Assembly: GCA_964494985.1 (NCBI GenBank)
Contig: CAZBUB010000003.1
Coordinates: 1-64,000 of the forward strand
Source: CAZBUB01 sp964494985
GTDB taxonomy: Bacteria; Desulfobacterota; Desulfovibrionia; Desulfovibrionales; Desulfothermaceae
Direction of reading: 5' to 3'
Length of the DNA stretch: 64,000 nt
Both the position numbers and the translations under genes were made by a program. The notes under the pieces were generated by a model, which had not been told where the DNA came from, ran no database searches, and saw nothing but the letters and a program-made list of their open reading frames with translations. Below are positions 9,376-18,382 of this stretch, piece after piece. Within the stretch, counting starts at the first letter, position 1, and every line of letters starts with the position of its first letter.

Positions 9376-10107
9376 TTAACTTTGATGCAAATCCCAATTA
9401 CTAATCCAGGTCGAAAAAATGTCAAGGGAGGTCTGGAGACTCCCAGGGTCAAAGACTTCCAGGACCAGGGTGGAGTCCTGGGGAATGCGCAGCAGAGCCT
9501 GATGCAGTACTTCCTTGCCCTGGGCAGAAAGCTGTTCCAGGCTGCTGTGCCTGTGTCCGTCCAGGTCTCCGTAAATGTGCAGCATATGGGTCCTGTCCCA
9601 GAGCCCTGGCATCCGCAGCAGGGCATTTTGCTGAAAGGTTAGGAGATGACCCAGATCTAAGCAAACACTTAAGTCTAGCTCTTCAATCCTGCGCCAGAAG
9701 TCTGTGAGATCGCAGTCTTGCACATTCTCCAGGGCCAGACTCTGCAGGCACCTTTCTTTACTCCAGAGACTGCAGAAATCAAGCAGTATTTCTTCTTGCG
9801 GCGGGGGGTGCAGGACATAAAGATGGGGTGCAAGGTAGTCTGTCTTTTGCATGAGGCTCTGGCAGAGATCAAAGACATGGCTGGCTCCCTGATCCCAGGG
9901 GAGATCCAAGGGCAGGTGCAGGTGATACTCCAGATCCAGCTCTGCCAGCCAGTAAGGTAGATCAGTGGCATCGTACTTTAGGCTGCCCGCAGTTTCAAAA
10001 AATACCAGGCCTACTTCCTGGACTAAATCCTTGAGGCGTAGGCAGTTTTCCCCAATCCGGGCTGGCCAGATAAAGGAGGGGGCGGCTAACTTCCAGGCTG
10101 TCTGCAT
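9376..10107 (-). CDS. cbiR: CbiR-like cobamide-remodelling phosphodiesterase
   Basis: A 243-residue protein that resembles the CbiR family of AP-endonuclease-like TIM-barrel enzymes, which cleave the nucleotide loop of cobamides so that the lower base can be exchanged. Seen: an opening LAAPSFIWPARIGEN, then VGLVFFET and the strand-loop stretches YHLHLPLDLPW and LYVLHPP, with later histidines and acidic residues (CLDLGHLL, MLHIYG, LVLEVF) placed as in metal-dependent barrels. ATG 10107 is chosen over TTG 10113 because GAGG lies 8 bases before it. It starts 10 bases after the helicase gene. No other cobamide gene is nearby. The assignment is from recognition of the family pattern; a generic sugar isomerase/AP-endonuclease-like protein is the alternative. 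Confidence 0.62.
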   Translation of the reverse strand: MQTAWKLAAPSFIWPARIGENCLRLKDLVQEVGLVFFETAGSLKYDATDLPYWLAELDLEYHLHLPLDLPWDQGASHVFDLCQSLMQKTDYLAPHLYVLHPPPQEEILLDFCSLWSKERCLQSLALENVQDCDLTDFWRRIEELDLSVCLDLGHLLTFQQNALLRMPGLWDRTHMLHIYGDLDGHRHSSLEQLSAQGKEVLHQALLRIPQDSTLVLEVFDPGSLQTSLDIFSTWISNWDLHQS

Positions 10108-10117
10108 AAGCAAGGCC

Positions 10118-13100
10118 TCAAAATAGGCTGAGTTGTTTTTCCTTTTTGGTTTTGTGGGCTACGCTGCGCAGCTTTTTGGCCTGCTCCAGGGGCAGCTCCT
10201 GCAAAAGGCTGCTGGGACCGAGCTGGTGCTGCCTCCCGTAGATCCTTCTCTTTTGGGCATTGCTTAAAAAGAGCTGCGTTTTGGCCCGGGTCAAGGCTAC
10301 ATAAAAGAGCCTCCGCTCCTCCCAGGGATCAGGGGGCTCCTCCTGGGAAATTCGACCGGAGAGCAAGGATTTGCCTGCAAAAGGCAGGATGCCCTGCTCC
10401 AGGGCGGGCAGAAAAACTGCTTCGAATTCTAGTCCCTTTGCTGCGTGGATGGTCATCAGCCTGACTTTCTGGGCCCGGGAGCGGACCTGGGCCAGGTCGC
10501 TCTCCAGGTGGATCCAGTTCAATAGAGAGCTCCAGCTGCCATGGCTGGAGAAGGCCTTTTTGAGCTCCTGGAAGGCCTGGCTTTTCCAGAAGATCTGGTC
10601 AAAGGGGGGCATGTCCTGGAAGTAGGCTGCTAAGCCTTGGGGGCCTGAGGCTAAAATCCGCTCTGGACAGTCCAGGATTTGTCTGTCCCCGGTATCCAGA
10701 CCTAGATAGCTTGTAGCAGTATTCAAGATAAGCTCTATCCGGGGCTCTTGCCAGAAAAAGGAGGTCTCTGGGGCAGAGCAGGGCAGGCCCATCCTGCCCA
10801 AAATCCGTTGCAGCACAGGTAGAAGCGCCCTGAACCTGACCAGTACAGCTATGTCCCCGGGGGCCATCTCTCCGCTGCGCTCCTGGTCTGCCTGGTGATG
10901 GGCAGTACCACCCAAAAGGGATTGGATCTGCTTACCTATCCAATGGGCTTCTTGTTCGTCGCTTTTGCTCTGGTAGTAAAAGATTCGGCCCTGCCCTGGG
11001 AATTGGGACTGAAGACGTTCCTTGTGGGGAAACAGGCATGAGCTGAAATCCAACAGGTTTTGTCTGCTGCGGTAGTTCTGCGTGAGGCTAAGGCTCTTCA
11101 GGCCTGGCCAGAGATTGATAAGTTCCTGTTGCAGATTGCGAACTGCACCTCGAAAGGAGTAAATGGATTGCTCCGGATCTCCGATGACGAACAGCCCCCT
11201 GCCCTGCTCCGGGGTCAAATACTGGATAAGCTGCAGCTGGAGCTTAGAGAGGTCCTGGACCTCGTCCACCAGGATCTGGTTATAGGGGCTGCTATAGTCC
11301 TGCTCCTGCAAGGCCTGGAGCCAGAATTCCAAAAGATCTGCATAATCCACGAGATTCCAATGATCCTTTTGCAAGGAATAGTTTTGCCAGTATTCGGCAA
11401 GCCATTGAGGCAGCTCCCTGTTCTCCCGAGCCAGGCTCAGATCTGTCCAGATCTGCCTTGCTTGCCTGGCTTCCAGGCCAGGATTGGCCTGGGCAAAGAC
11501 CTGCCCGGCTTCGTCCTCTGTCATGAGCAAGGGATCCTGGCGCTGGACCTGGACCCAGTACTCGAAAGCCAGGGCATGCATGGTCTCTGCCCTGGGCAGG
11601 GCCTGGCTCTTTCCAAAGATAGCCACCAGTCTTTCCCGCAATTCGCGAGCTGCGGAGCGAGTAAAGGTCAAAATGAGGATCTGTCTGGGATTAACCCCGC
11701 TTTGCAAAAGATATTCCGCCCTGCCCAAAAGGGTTCTGGTCTTGCCTGTGCCCGGACCGGCCAAGACTAAAAGGGGGCCGCTGTCAGCCTGCACTGCTTT
11801 GAGCTGTTCAGGGTTGTATTGTTCAGGGGCTGGGGACTGTTCCTGGCTTGGTGCAGCAGGCAGGTCCTGGTGTTTGGCCTCTCTGGACTGTCCTTGGAAA
11901 CGCTGCTTATCCTGGGTGGGCAGGAGTGAGCCTCCTTTTTGCATCTCTTGGCGTTCCTTGGCGGTAAAGACGCTGATCCTACCGAATTGGCCGTCAAAAC
12001 CGGGCTCGCATAAAACTTCTTTTTTGCGCATCCTGGCTATGCCTTCCGCCAGAGGAGGGGAGAACCTGCGCAGCTCCTCAAGATCCAGCTGCTGCAGGAT
12101 GTAAAGTTCCGGTCCGAACTTCTGTAGCAATCTGTCATAAGTGCGATAGACTGTTTTCGTCCTGGGGCCAAGGCCCAAGACCTCGGACAAAATCTCAGGC
12201 AAGGGAATCAAAGAGGTGAACCCCGGTCTTGCAGGTGGCTGTTTGGAGCTTTCCCGGTCCGCCAGGGCCAAGACCCGGTTTAGGACCCCCACTGTGAGCT
12301 GGCCTCCACAAACAGGGCAGACATTGCCCAGTTCCCTGCTTTGTCTGGGGTCTAGGACCACGCCGCATTTACGATGGCCATCTAGATGGTACTTGCCTTC
12401 CTCAGGGAAAAATTCCACTGTGCCCAGGAACTTGTGACCCAATCCTTCTGATTTGAGGGCCTTGAGAATGGTCTCATAACTGGGCTCCCCAGAAAAGATA
12501 TTGGCTTCCCTGGCAAGCTTTTCACCGGAATGGGCATCTGAGTTGGAAACCAACTGGAACCTGTCCAGCCTGCTCCAGAGCCAGTTCATCTCTGGGTCAG
12601 AGGAGAGCCCGGTTTCCAGAGCGAATATGTTCGGGGTCAAGTCCTGGAAACAATCCTCTATGGAGTTAAAGCCAGATTTGGAGCCGAACAAGGAGAACCA
12701 GGGGGTCCAGATATGGGCGGGGATTAAAAAGGCCCGAGGGTCGCACTCCAAAACCATCTCTAGAAGGTTCCTGGCATCCAGCCCCAGGATGGGTCTGCCG
12801 TCAGCCTCCAGGTTCCCGACCTGGGACAGCCTGCGGTTGAAGGCCTTGGCTTGTTCCAGCCCTGGCATGAAAACCAGGTTGTGGATCTTGTGCACTTGGT
12901 TTTTCTTCTTATATATGGAGCTGATCTCTGTACAGAGGATAAATCTCGTCCGGGAAAGCTCTCTGGAGCCGGAAAACCATGGGATTTCATCCTCCAGGTC
13001 CTGCTCCTGTTTGAGTCTTAGCAACCCGGTCTCCTCCTGTTCCAGGTACTGCTCAATTTCCTTAAGCCAGCCTGGATGGGTGAAGTCCCCTGTGCCCAAA

Positions 13101-13213
13101 ACGTCCAGACCCTTGACACCGGCCCAGGCAGCCAAATTTCTGAGGCTTAGCTGTTTGCTGGTGGCTCTGGAAAAGCGGGAATGGATGTGCAGATCAGCGT
13201 AAAATATTTGCAT
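10118..13213 (-). CDS. EndoQ-like PHP nuclease fused to UvrD-type helicase
   Basis: A 1031-residue two-enzyme fusion. Residues 1 to about 410 form a PHP-fold domain (ADLHIHSRFSRAT at 6-18, a GTGDFTHP segment, SNSDAHSG near 223-230) with a zinc-finger-like set His280/Cys283/Cys299/Cys302 and a helical YRTYDRLLQKFG segment; this order matches endonuclease Q, which nicks DNA 5' of uracil, hypoxanthine, xanthine or abasic sites. A charged, glutamine-rich linker (about 415-464) leads to a superfamily 1 helicase: Walker A GPGTGKT at 486-492, DEVQDLS Walker B, QNYRSR, MTIHAAKGLEF and FYVALTRAK. ATG 13213 has AAGGG upstream. It lies 10 bases after the kinase gene, with PolA and DHH genes downstream. 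Confidence 0.88.
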   Translation of the reverse strand: MQIFYADLHIHSRFSRATSKQLSLRNLAAWAGVKGLDVLGTGDFTHPGWLKEIEQYLEQEETGLLRLKQEQDLEDEIPWFSGSRELSRTRFILCTEISSIYKKKNQVHKIHNLVFMPGLEQAKAFNRRLSQVGNLEADGRPILGLDARNLLEMVLECDPRAFLIPAHIWTPWFSLFGSKSGFNSIEDCFQDLTPNIFALETGLSSDPEMNWLWSRLDRFQLVSNSDAHSGEKLAREANIFSGEPSYETILKALKSEGLGHKFLGTVEFFPEEGKYHLDGHRKCGVVLDPRQSRELGNVCPVCGGQLTVGVLNRVLALADRESSKQPPARPGFTSLIPLPEILSEVLGLGPRTKTVYRTYDRLLQKFGPELYILQQLDLEELRRFSPPLAEGIARMRKKEVLCEPGFDGQFGRISVFTAKERQEMQKGGSLLPTQDKQRFQGQSREAKHQDLPAAPSQEQSPAPEQYNPEQLKAVQADSGPLLVLAGPGTGKTRTLLGRAEYLLQSGVNPRQILILTFTRSAARELRERLVAIFGKSQALPRAETMHALAFEYWVQVQRQDPLLMTEDEAGQVFAQANPGLEARQARQIWTDLSLARENRELPQWLAEYWQNYSLQKDHWNLVDYADLLEFWLQALQEQDYSSPYNQILVDEVQDLSKLQLQLIQYLTPEQGRGLFVIGDPEQSIYSFRGAVRNLQQELINLWPGLKSLSLTQNYRSRQNLLDFSSCLFPHKERLQSQFPGQGRIFYYQSKSDEQEAHWIGKQIQSLLGGTAHHQADQERSGEMAPGDIAVLVRFRALLPVLQRILGRMGLPCSAPETSFFWQEPRIELILNTATSYLGLDTGDRQILDCPERILASGPQGLAAYFQDMPPFDQIFWKSQAFQELKKAFSSHGSWSSLLNWIHLESDLAQVRSRAQKVRLMTIHAAKGLEFEAVFLPALEQGILPFAGKSLLSGRISQEEPPDPWEERRLFYVALTRAKTQLFLSNAQKRRIYGRQHQLGPSSLLQELPLEQAKKLRSVAHKTKKEKQLSLF

Positions 13214-13223
13214 ATGCTCACCC

Positions 13224-14903
13224 TTAGCTCATGGATTCAGTTCCTTGGGGCTTTTTACGTGGCTGCTCTGGATAGTATATCCTGGCCTCTGCGCCCACAA
13301 AAGATCCATTGTGCAGCTCAATCCAGGAGTTGTTCTGGGCAGCCAGCCTTTGGGCAATGGAAAGCCCGAGACCGGAGCCCTGTCTTTTACTGGTCACAAA
13401 GGGATCGAATATCTGCTTGGCCTTATCTGCGGGCAGCCCCGGACCATAGTCCTTGATTGCCAGATAGGTACCCTTGGGGTCCTGGTGCAACCTGATCTCC
13501 AGCCTCAGATCAGAGTTCTCTTCCCCGGCCTGGGCTGCATTCAGAAGTAAGTTCAAAAGCACTTGCTGCAGCTGATCCTGGTCCCAGGTCCAATAGGCCT
13601 GCTGCAGCTCAGGTTTTGTGTCAGCCTGCAAATTCGGATAGCGCTGGTACAGATTCTGCAGGCAGCTTTCCAGGCACTCCCCCAAGTTAACGGCTTTCGG
13701 GCTGGCCCTGGAGGGCCGTGCAAAGACCAGAAAATCCGCAAGCAGATGATCCAGCCTTTGGATGTCCCTGTTTACTACCTGCTGCAATCTTTGTTTTTGT
13801 TCTTGGTTGAGGCTGTTTTGGGTTATCAATTGCAGACTGCCCTTGATACCAGCCAGAGGGTTTTTGATCTCGTGGGCCAGTCCTGCTGCCAGCTCCCCGA
13901 TGCTGGCCAGCTTCTCCATTTGCTGCACCTGCTGTTCCAGCTCCTTAATCCTGGTGATGTCCTTGAAAATTATCAAGGAGGAGCTCTCCCATGCAATGGG
14001 AGTAAAGGTCGCTCCAAAGATTATGTCCTTCCTTTGGACTTCTATTTCGGTACGGAAATTGGATGATTTGTCCCAGCTAGACCAGGCCTGGGCCAGATCC
14101 GGAAAGAGCTGGTGCAAGGATTTGCCTATACAGGATCTGGGTTCCTTATACCCGGCCCACTGGGCTGCCCTGCGGTTTATGCTGGAGATAATCCCCTGTA
14201 GGTCCACGACCATCAGGCCGCTGGTCATCCAGTCCAAGACCTTGGACCTGATGTTTTCAGAACGTCGCAGCCTGTTTTCCTGCTCAGCCAGCTGTAAGAG
14301 CAGTCTATCCTCTCTGCTGTAGCCCAGGTTCAGTAAAAGCAGGATGAGACCCAAAGCCAAACATTGCAAGGTGAAGAAATAGGCCAGCCTGCCCAGATGC
14401 ATTTCCTGGCCTGGATCCAAAAGATTGCGTGTTATCCCATGGGCAAAAAGGGCCAAAAGGAAAAAAAAACAGCAAAAAGCCAGGATTTTTGCGGTCTTCA
14501 GGCCCAGAATGCGGCCGTAGAGAAAGATCAGGGCCAAAAAGATAAAGGAGAAGTGGCTCTGAAGCCCGCCAGTGAGCAGGATCAGATACATTGCCAGGCA
14601 CAGATCAGCTATGAGCTGCAGCCTGAAGAAGAAGAGGGTGTTTTGGAAATAAGGCCAGCCGAGCAGAAAGAAAAGGGTCAGTCCAAAGCCAGAGACCAGA
14701 AAGCCGGTATAGGCTGGCTCCAGGAACAGCCCCAGGTACTCCCTTTGTGGGCCTTCTGCCAACCAGGCCAGGCCCAGGGGTAAAAGAAGTAAAACCAGGA
14801 AAATGAGCCTAAACAGACAGACCCGGAGCAAAAGCCTTTGCAGGTGCTCTCTGGCCTGGGGCCCTAGCTCTGTGTCATCTTGCACATTCTGAGGGCTGGT
14901 CAT
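13224..14903 (-). CDS. membrane sensor histidine kinase with PAS domain
   Basis: A 559-residue sensor kinase. Six hydrophobic segments span about residues 25-195, followed by a short coiled coil, a PAS domain (about 215-320; GLMVVDLQGIISSINRRA), a HisKA dimerisation helix with the phosphoacceptor His345 in LAAGLAHEIKNPLAGIKG, and a HATPase domain with N box NLLLNAAQA, DYGPGLP and GSGLGLSIAQRL. The kinase core resembles the NtrB/AtoS group, which pairs with sigma-54 response regulators; no response regulator is adjacent, so the partner is elsewhere. Its start overlaps the end of the MoaB-like gene by 29 bases. The signal is unknown. Confidence 0.92.
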   Translation of the reverse strand: MTSPQNVQDDTELGPQAREHLQRLLLRVCLFRLIFLVLLLLPLGLAWLAEGPQREYLGLFLEPAYTGFLVSGFGLTLFFLLGWPYFQNTLFFFRLQLIADLCLAMYLILLTGGLQSHFSFIFLALIFLYGRILGLKTAKILAFCCFFFLLALFAHGITRNLLDPGQEMHLGRLAYFFTLQCLALGLILLLLNLGYSREDRLLLQLAEQENRLRRSENIRSKVLDWMTSGLMVVDLQGIISSINRRAAQWAGYKEPRSCIGKSLHQLFPDLAQAWSSWDKSSNFRTEIEVQRKDIIFGATFTPIAWESSSLIIFKDITRIKELEQQVQQMEKLASIGELAAGLAHEIKNPLAGIKGSLQLITQNSLNQEQKQRLQQVVNRDIQRLDHLLADFLVFARPSRASPKAVNLGECLESCLQNLYQRYPNLQADTKPELQQAYWTWDQDQLQQVLLNLLLNAAQAGEENSDLRLEIRLHQDPKGTYLAIKDYGPGLPADKAKQIFDPFVTSKRQGSGLGLSIAQRLAAQNNSWIELHNGSFVGAEARIYYPEQPRKKPQGTESMS

Positions 14904-15648
14904 GGATCTTTTCCAGCGTGTGCCGCAAAGCAGGCAGGATGGACTGCAGGTTTTCCTGAACAGCTTTGGGGCTCCCAGGCAGGTTGACGATCAGGCTGCG
15001 GTCCAGGATGCCTGCAGCAGCCCTGGAAATGACAGCTTGGGGAGTCTGGGCCAGGGAAGCCTGGAGCATGGCCTGCTCAAAACCAGGCAGCCTCCTGTCC
15101 AAGATTCGCAAAGTGGCCTCTGGGGTGATGTCCCTGGACGTGACCCCTGTGCCTCCAGTGGTGAAGACCAGGTCAAAGGCCTGCTCCAGGCAGAGCTCAG
15201 TCAGAAGGCCCCTTAGCTGGACCTCATCGTCCGGGAGCAAGAAGCCCTTTACCAGATCCAGCTGCAGCTCATTTTGTATGAGCTCAGGAATCAGGGGACC
15301 GCTTGCGTCCTGGCGAAGTCCCTGGTGTCCTTTGTCGCTCAAGGTAATCCAGGCCAGAGAGAAACCCTGCTTATCAATCTGCCAGTTTTGGGGGCCGGAG
15401 GTTAGATTAACCTTCTGCTTGGCCTGGAGCCAGAGGCACCTTTGTCCGCTTAGGGGGTGCCTGAATGTTGATAGGGCCTGGAACCCGGCCTGTCCCCGTC
15501 CTGTTTTCAGGAAGGATCCTGCAGGCACCTTGGGCAAAGGCGCCAAAGCCAGCAGGTAGGCAATAGGCAATACAGGATCTTTGTCAGGGAGCACAGGCAG
15601 AAGATCCCCGATCTGGACATGCATTTCCTGGCTTTGAACTTGGATCAT
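14875..15648 (-). CDS. MoaB/Mog-type molybdopterin-binding protein with N-terminal extension
   Basis: A 257-residue protein whose C-terminal part (about 95-250) is a MoaB/MogA domain: FSLAWITLSDKG, LPDDEVQLRGLL, FTTGGTGVTSRDITPEAT and VNLPGSPKAVQENL. Such proteins adenylate molybdopterin before metal insertion. The first 95 residues are extra compared with MogA (about 195 residues) and look like a compact beta-rich domain I do not recognise; its GDLLPVLPDKD start and cysteine-tryptophan core do not match a named family with confidence. Tungsten or molybdenum cofactor enzymes (formate dehydrogenases, aldehyde oxidoreductases) are common in sulfate reducers and would use it. It follows plsY by 10 bases and overlaps the kinase start. 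Confidence 0.82.
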   Translation of the reverse strand: MIQVQSQEMHVQIGDLLPVLPDKDPVLPIAYLLALAPLPKVPAGSFLKTGRGQAGFQALSTFRHPLSGQRCLWLQAKQKVNLTSGPQNWQIDKQGFSLAWITLSDKGHQGLRQDASGPLIPELIQNELQLDLVKGFLLPDDEVQLRGLLTELCLEQAFDLVFTTGGTGVTSRDITPEATLRILDRRLPGFEQAMLQASLAQTPQAVISRAAAGILDRSLIVNLPGSPKAVQENLQSILPALRHTLEKIHDQPSECAR

Positions 15649-15658
15649 ACCCTGGGAT

Positions 15659-16276
15659 TTACTGCTCTGCTTGCAGAAACTTTTTCCTGCTCCAAGGGTT
15701 TTCCTGTCCCCTGGCCAGCCTGAGAATATTCTCCTTGTGCCTGGAGTAGATCAAAAACAGGGCCAAAATACCCAACAGGAAAAAAATGAACTGGCCAGTG
15801 AAAAGCACAAACACGGGGAGCACAGTGACTAGGCCCAGGGAGCCCAGGGAGACATAGCCTGTCATCCAGATAAGCAACAGACAGAGGATAAGGGCCCAGA
15901 ACAGAGGACCAGGACTCAAGGCAGCAAAGATCCCAATATAGGTGGCTACTCCTTTGCCCCCTTTCCAGTTCAAAAACACGGAGTACATGTGCCCCAGCAG
16001 TGCAGCCAGGGCAGTCAGAAAGAGAAAGAGCCCGGAGTCGCTCATGGCCATGGCCACCAGTAAGGGCACAAAACCCTTTCCAGCATCCAGGGCAAAGGTC
16101 AGGATGCCGTAACCAGGCCCGCAAGAACGAGCTACATTTGTGGCTCCTGTATTGCCGCTACCCCACATTCTGGGATCAATGCCCTTGCAGGCCTTGGCTA
16201 CAAAAAGCCCGAAAGGCAAGGCACCCAGGAGATAGGTAATAACAATCCAGCCTAAGGAGGCAAAAAATAAACCCAT
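15659..16276 (-). CDS. plsY: glycerol-3-phosphate acyltransferase PlsY
   Basis: Integral membrane enzyme that acylates glycerol 3-phosphate from acyl-phosphate, first step of phospholipid synthesis. Seen: multiple membrane helices across about 205 residues and the PlsY signatures GSGNTGATNVAR near residue 40, KGGKGVAT near residue 105 and YSRHKENILRL near the C-terminus. The frame offers an ATG at 16288, but GGGAGGAG lies just before ATG 16276, and that ATG overlaps the stop of the upstream RNase gene (TGATG), so translational coupling to the later start is preferred. Substrate supply comes from GpsA, also encoded in this window. Confidence 0.95.
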   Translation of the reverse strand: MGLFFASLGWIVITYLLGALPFGLFVAKACKGIDPRMWGSGNTGATNVARSCGPGYGILTFALDAGKGFVPLLVAMAMSDSGLFLFLTALAALLGHMYSVFLNWKGGKGVATYIGIFAALSPGPLFWALILCLLLIWMTGYVSLGSLGLVTVLPVFVLFTGQFIFFLLGILALFLIYSRHKENILRLARGQENPWSRKKFLQAEQ

Positions 16277-18330
16277 CACTCCTCCCATGCGTCTAGGATT
16301 TTAATGTCATTGTTCAAAGGATCTATTCGCCCTAGTTTGAGCTGAAAGGCTTTGCCCGGAAGCAGCTTATCCCCGAAAATTTGGGCTGGAGCCCTGAGCA
16401 GGATCTGCTCCCTGGGCAGGGATACAGTGACCATGGGGCCTTCTTCAGATACCACCACCCCATGCCATGTTCTTTGTTTACACCATGTCTGCAGATAAAG
16501 CAACTTCCAGTATCGAGTCCTGAACTTTTGGATCCGGGCTGCTTCCTGGGCTCGGGCGCTCAGGTAGGGGATTTTGCGCTCCAGGTCTTGGCTGCTCAAT
16601 AAAGCTCTCCCTTGGCGTAGGAAATAAAAGACCTGGGCTAGGTTGAGAAAGTCAGAGTATCTTCGCAAAGGCGAGGTCACTGGGGCGTAGGCCTGGGCTC
16701 CCAAGCTTGCGTGTGGTCTGGGCCTGTGGTCTAGGCGACTGCCGCTCATCTCTCGCATGACCTTAAAGATGTTGACTGGATCCTGCCATACCCCTGCATA
16801 ATCCCTGGAGAGCTGAATGTCCTGGGTACGATAGAGCATGGGGAGGTCCCTGTCCTTGGCCCAAATGGCTAAGGCCTGGTTGGCCAGGATCATGAATTCG
16901 CTGACCATGAGCTGAGCCTGGGGATGGGTACTGGGCTCTTTTAACTCCACTTGGACTTGGTCCTGCTCCTGCCAGAGGCGGAGCAAAGGTTCCTCTTGCT
17001 CAATAATGACTGCTCCCTGCTGGATCCTTTTGCTGCGCAATAGCCTGGCCAAATGCAAGGCTAGATTGAGTTCTGCAGACCCTTGGCCTTGCTCCAGGCT
17101 GGTCTCCACCTGGGTATATGTCAGATTTTCCCGCAGGCTGGTCCAGGTCAGCCTGGGCTGAACTTGTTGTAGGGTCCCTTCCTGGTCCAGGCTGAGCTGT
17201 AAAAGCAAAACAGGCCTGGAGCGGCCAGCGTGCAGGCTAAAGAGCTGGGTGCCCAGCTCTTCTGGCAGCATGTGCGTGGTGCCCTCAGGCAAATAGAGGC
17301 TGCTGAAGCGATGGGCCACAGCCTGATCTAGATCTGAGCCGAATTCCCACTCCAGTACAGGACAGGCTACAGCCAGCTGCAGTTCAAAACCATGATCTGA
17401 GGAAGCGGCCAGGCAAAAGGCGTCGTCAATATCCTGGGTACTGGAGGAATCAATGCTAAAAAGCCCAAGATCCTCAGGGACTTGCTCCTGGTTTTGGAAC
17501 TTGTGCTCCTGCCTTTGGACTTCTTGGCTGAATTCCATAGACCATTGGTTTCCCCAGCTGTAACCGGCCTGGTCTAAAAGATGGTTATAGTGACTGGGCA
17601 CCAGCCCCCAGTACTGGGCCAAAAGGAGGGGCAAGTTGGGATTGTCCGGCAGTCCTCTGCTGAGCTGTTTCCAATAGTCCTGGAATTCGCTGCTTTCAGG
17701 ATCGGAAATGCCTAAAAAAAGCAGTCTCTGCAGCTCGTTGGCGATCTCCGGATCCAGCTTGGGCAGCTCTAGGCTTTGTCCTTGGGCTTGCTTTGCCCAT
17801 AGGGCCTGGAACAAGGCTTGGCCTTGAGCCAAGACTTGATTTTTCTTGCGAACCTTTTCCTGTTCCCAGAGTCTGGCCTGGACTGTTGTTGCATCGTTGG
17901 GCTTGAAGCCAGGAGGTATAAACTTGAAGTGGGTTTTGTATTGCAAAAGAGTCCTGCCCAAAGCAGCCACCTGGTCCGGACCAGGCTCTTGCCAGAGCAA
18001 AGAGGCCAGCCAATGGATGCTCACTTGGTCAGCCTCATCCTGGACCAGCTCCCAAAGCTCTAAGGCATCGATATCTGATATGAGACTCCTTCGGGAGTGT
18101 TCCCTGCCTTGAAGCTCCTGCAAAATGTCCTCCCTGCTGCTTTGGGGAGACATCGTGGGGCCTGTCCAGGGCAGGACTCTGGCCTGGGGCAGCTTGAGGA
18201 GCCTCTTGTTGATATTTAGAACCCGAATCTGCTTCTGGGTGGCCTCCAGGATGCAAGCCAGAATGGGCTGGCTGTCCTGCATGTATTCTAGGATGCAGCC
18301 GGGTTCCAGGTGTTGCTGCGCAATGCTCAT
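16276..18330 (-). CDS. RNB-domain exoribonuclease (RNase II/R family)
   Basis: A 684-residue 3'-5' exoribonuclease candidate. The RNB catalytic domain (about 285-600) shows LFSIDSSSTQDIDDAFCL near residues 290-307 with the clustered metal-binding aspartates, then LPEELGTQLFSLHAG, LMVSEFMILANQALA and the arginine-rich APVTSPLRRYSDFLN substrate motif. The N-terminal 280 residues are diverged and helical rather than classic cold-shock domains, and the C-terminal 80 residues could form a small S1-like beta domain. It overlaps the plsY start by one base (TGATG). It probably works in mRNA turnover; the exact RNase II or R assignment is open. Confidence 0.88.
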   Translation of the reverse strand: MSIAQQHLEPGCILEYMQDSQPILACILEATQKQIRVLNINKRLLKLPQARVLPWTGPTMSPQSSREDILQELQGREHSRRSLISDIDALELWELVQDEADQVSIHWLASLLWQEPGPDQVAALGRTLLQYKTHFKFIPPGFKPNDATTVQARLWEQEKVRKKNQVLAQGQALFQALWAKQAQGQSLELPKLDPEIANELQRLLFLGISDPESSEFQDYWKQLSRGLPDNPNLPLLLAQYWGLVPSHYNHLLDQAGYSWGNQWSMEFSQEVQRQEHKFQNQEQVPEDLGLFSIDSSSTQDIDDAFCLAASSDHGFELQLAVACPVLEWEFGSDLDQAVAHRFSSLYLPEGTTHMLPEELGTQLFSLHAGRSRPVLLLQLSLDQEGTLQQVQPRLTWTSLRENLTYTQVETSLEQGQGSAELNLALHLARLLRSKRIQQGAVIIEQEEPLLRLWQEQDQVQVELKEPSTHPQAQLMVSEFMILANQALAIWAKDRDLPMLYRTQDIQLSRDYAGVWQDPVNIFKVMREMSGSRLDHRPRPHASLGAQAYAPVTSPLRRYSDFLNLAQVFYFLRQGRALLSSQDLERKIPYLSARAQEAARIQKFRTRYWKLLYLQTWCKQRTWHGVVVSEEGPMVTVSLPREQILLRAPAQIFGDKLLPGKAFQLKLGRIDPLNNDIKILDAWEE

Positions 18331-18382
18331 GGATTACCGCCAGGGCGGCCTGGACCGCCGTATTGAGCTTGCCTGGGCAAGA

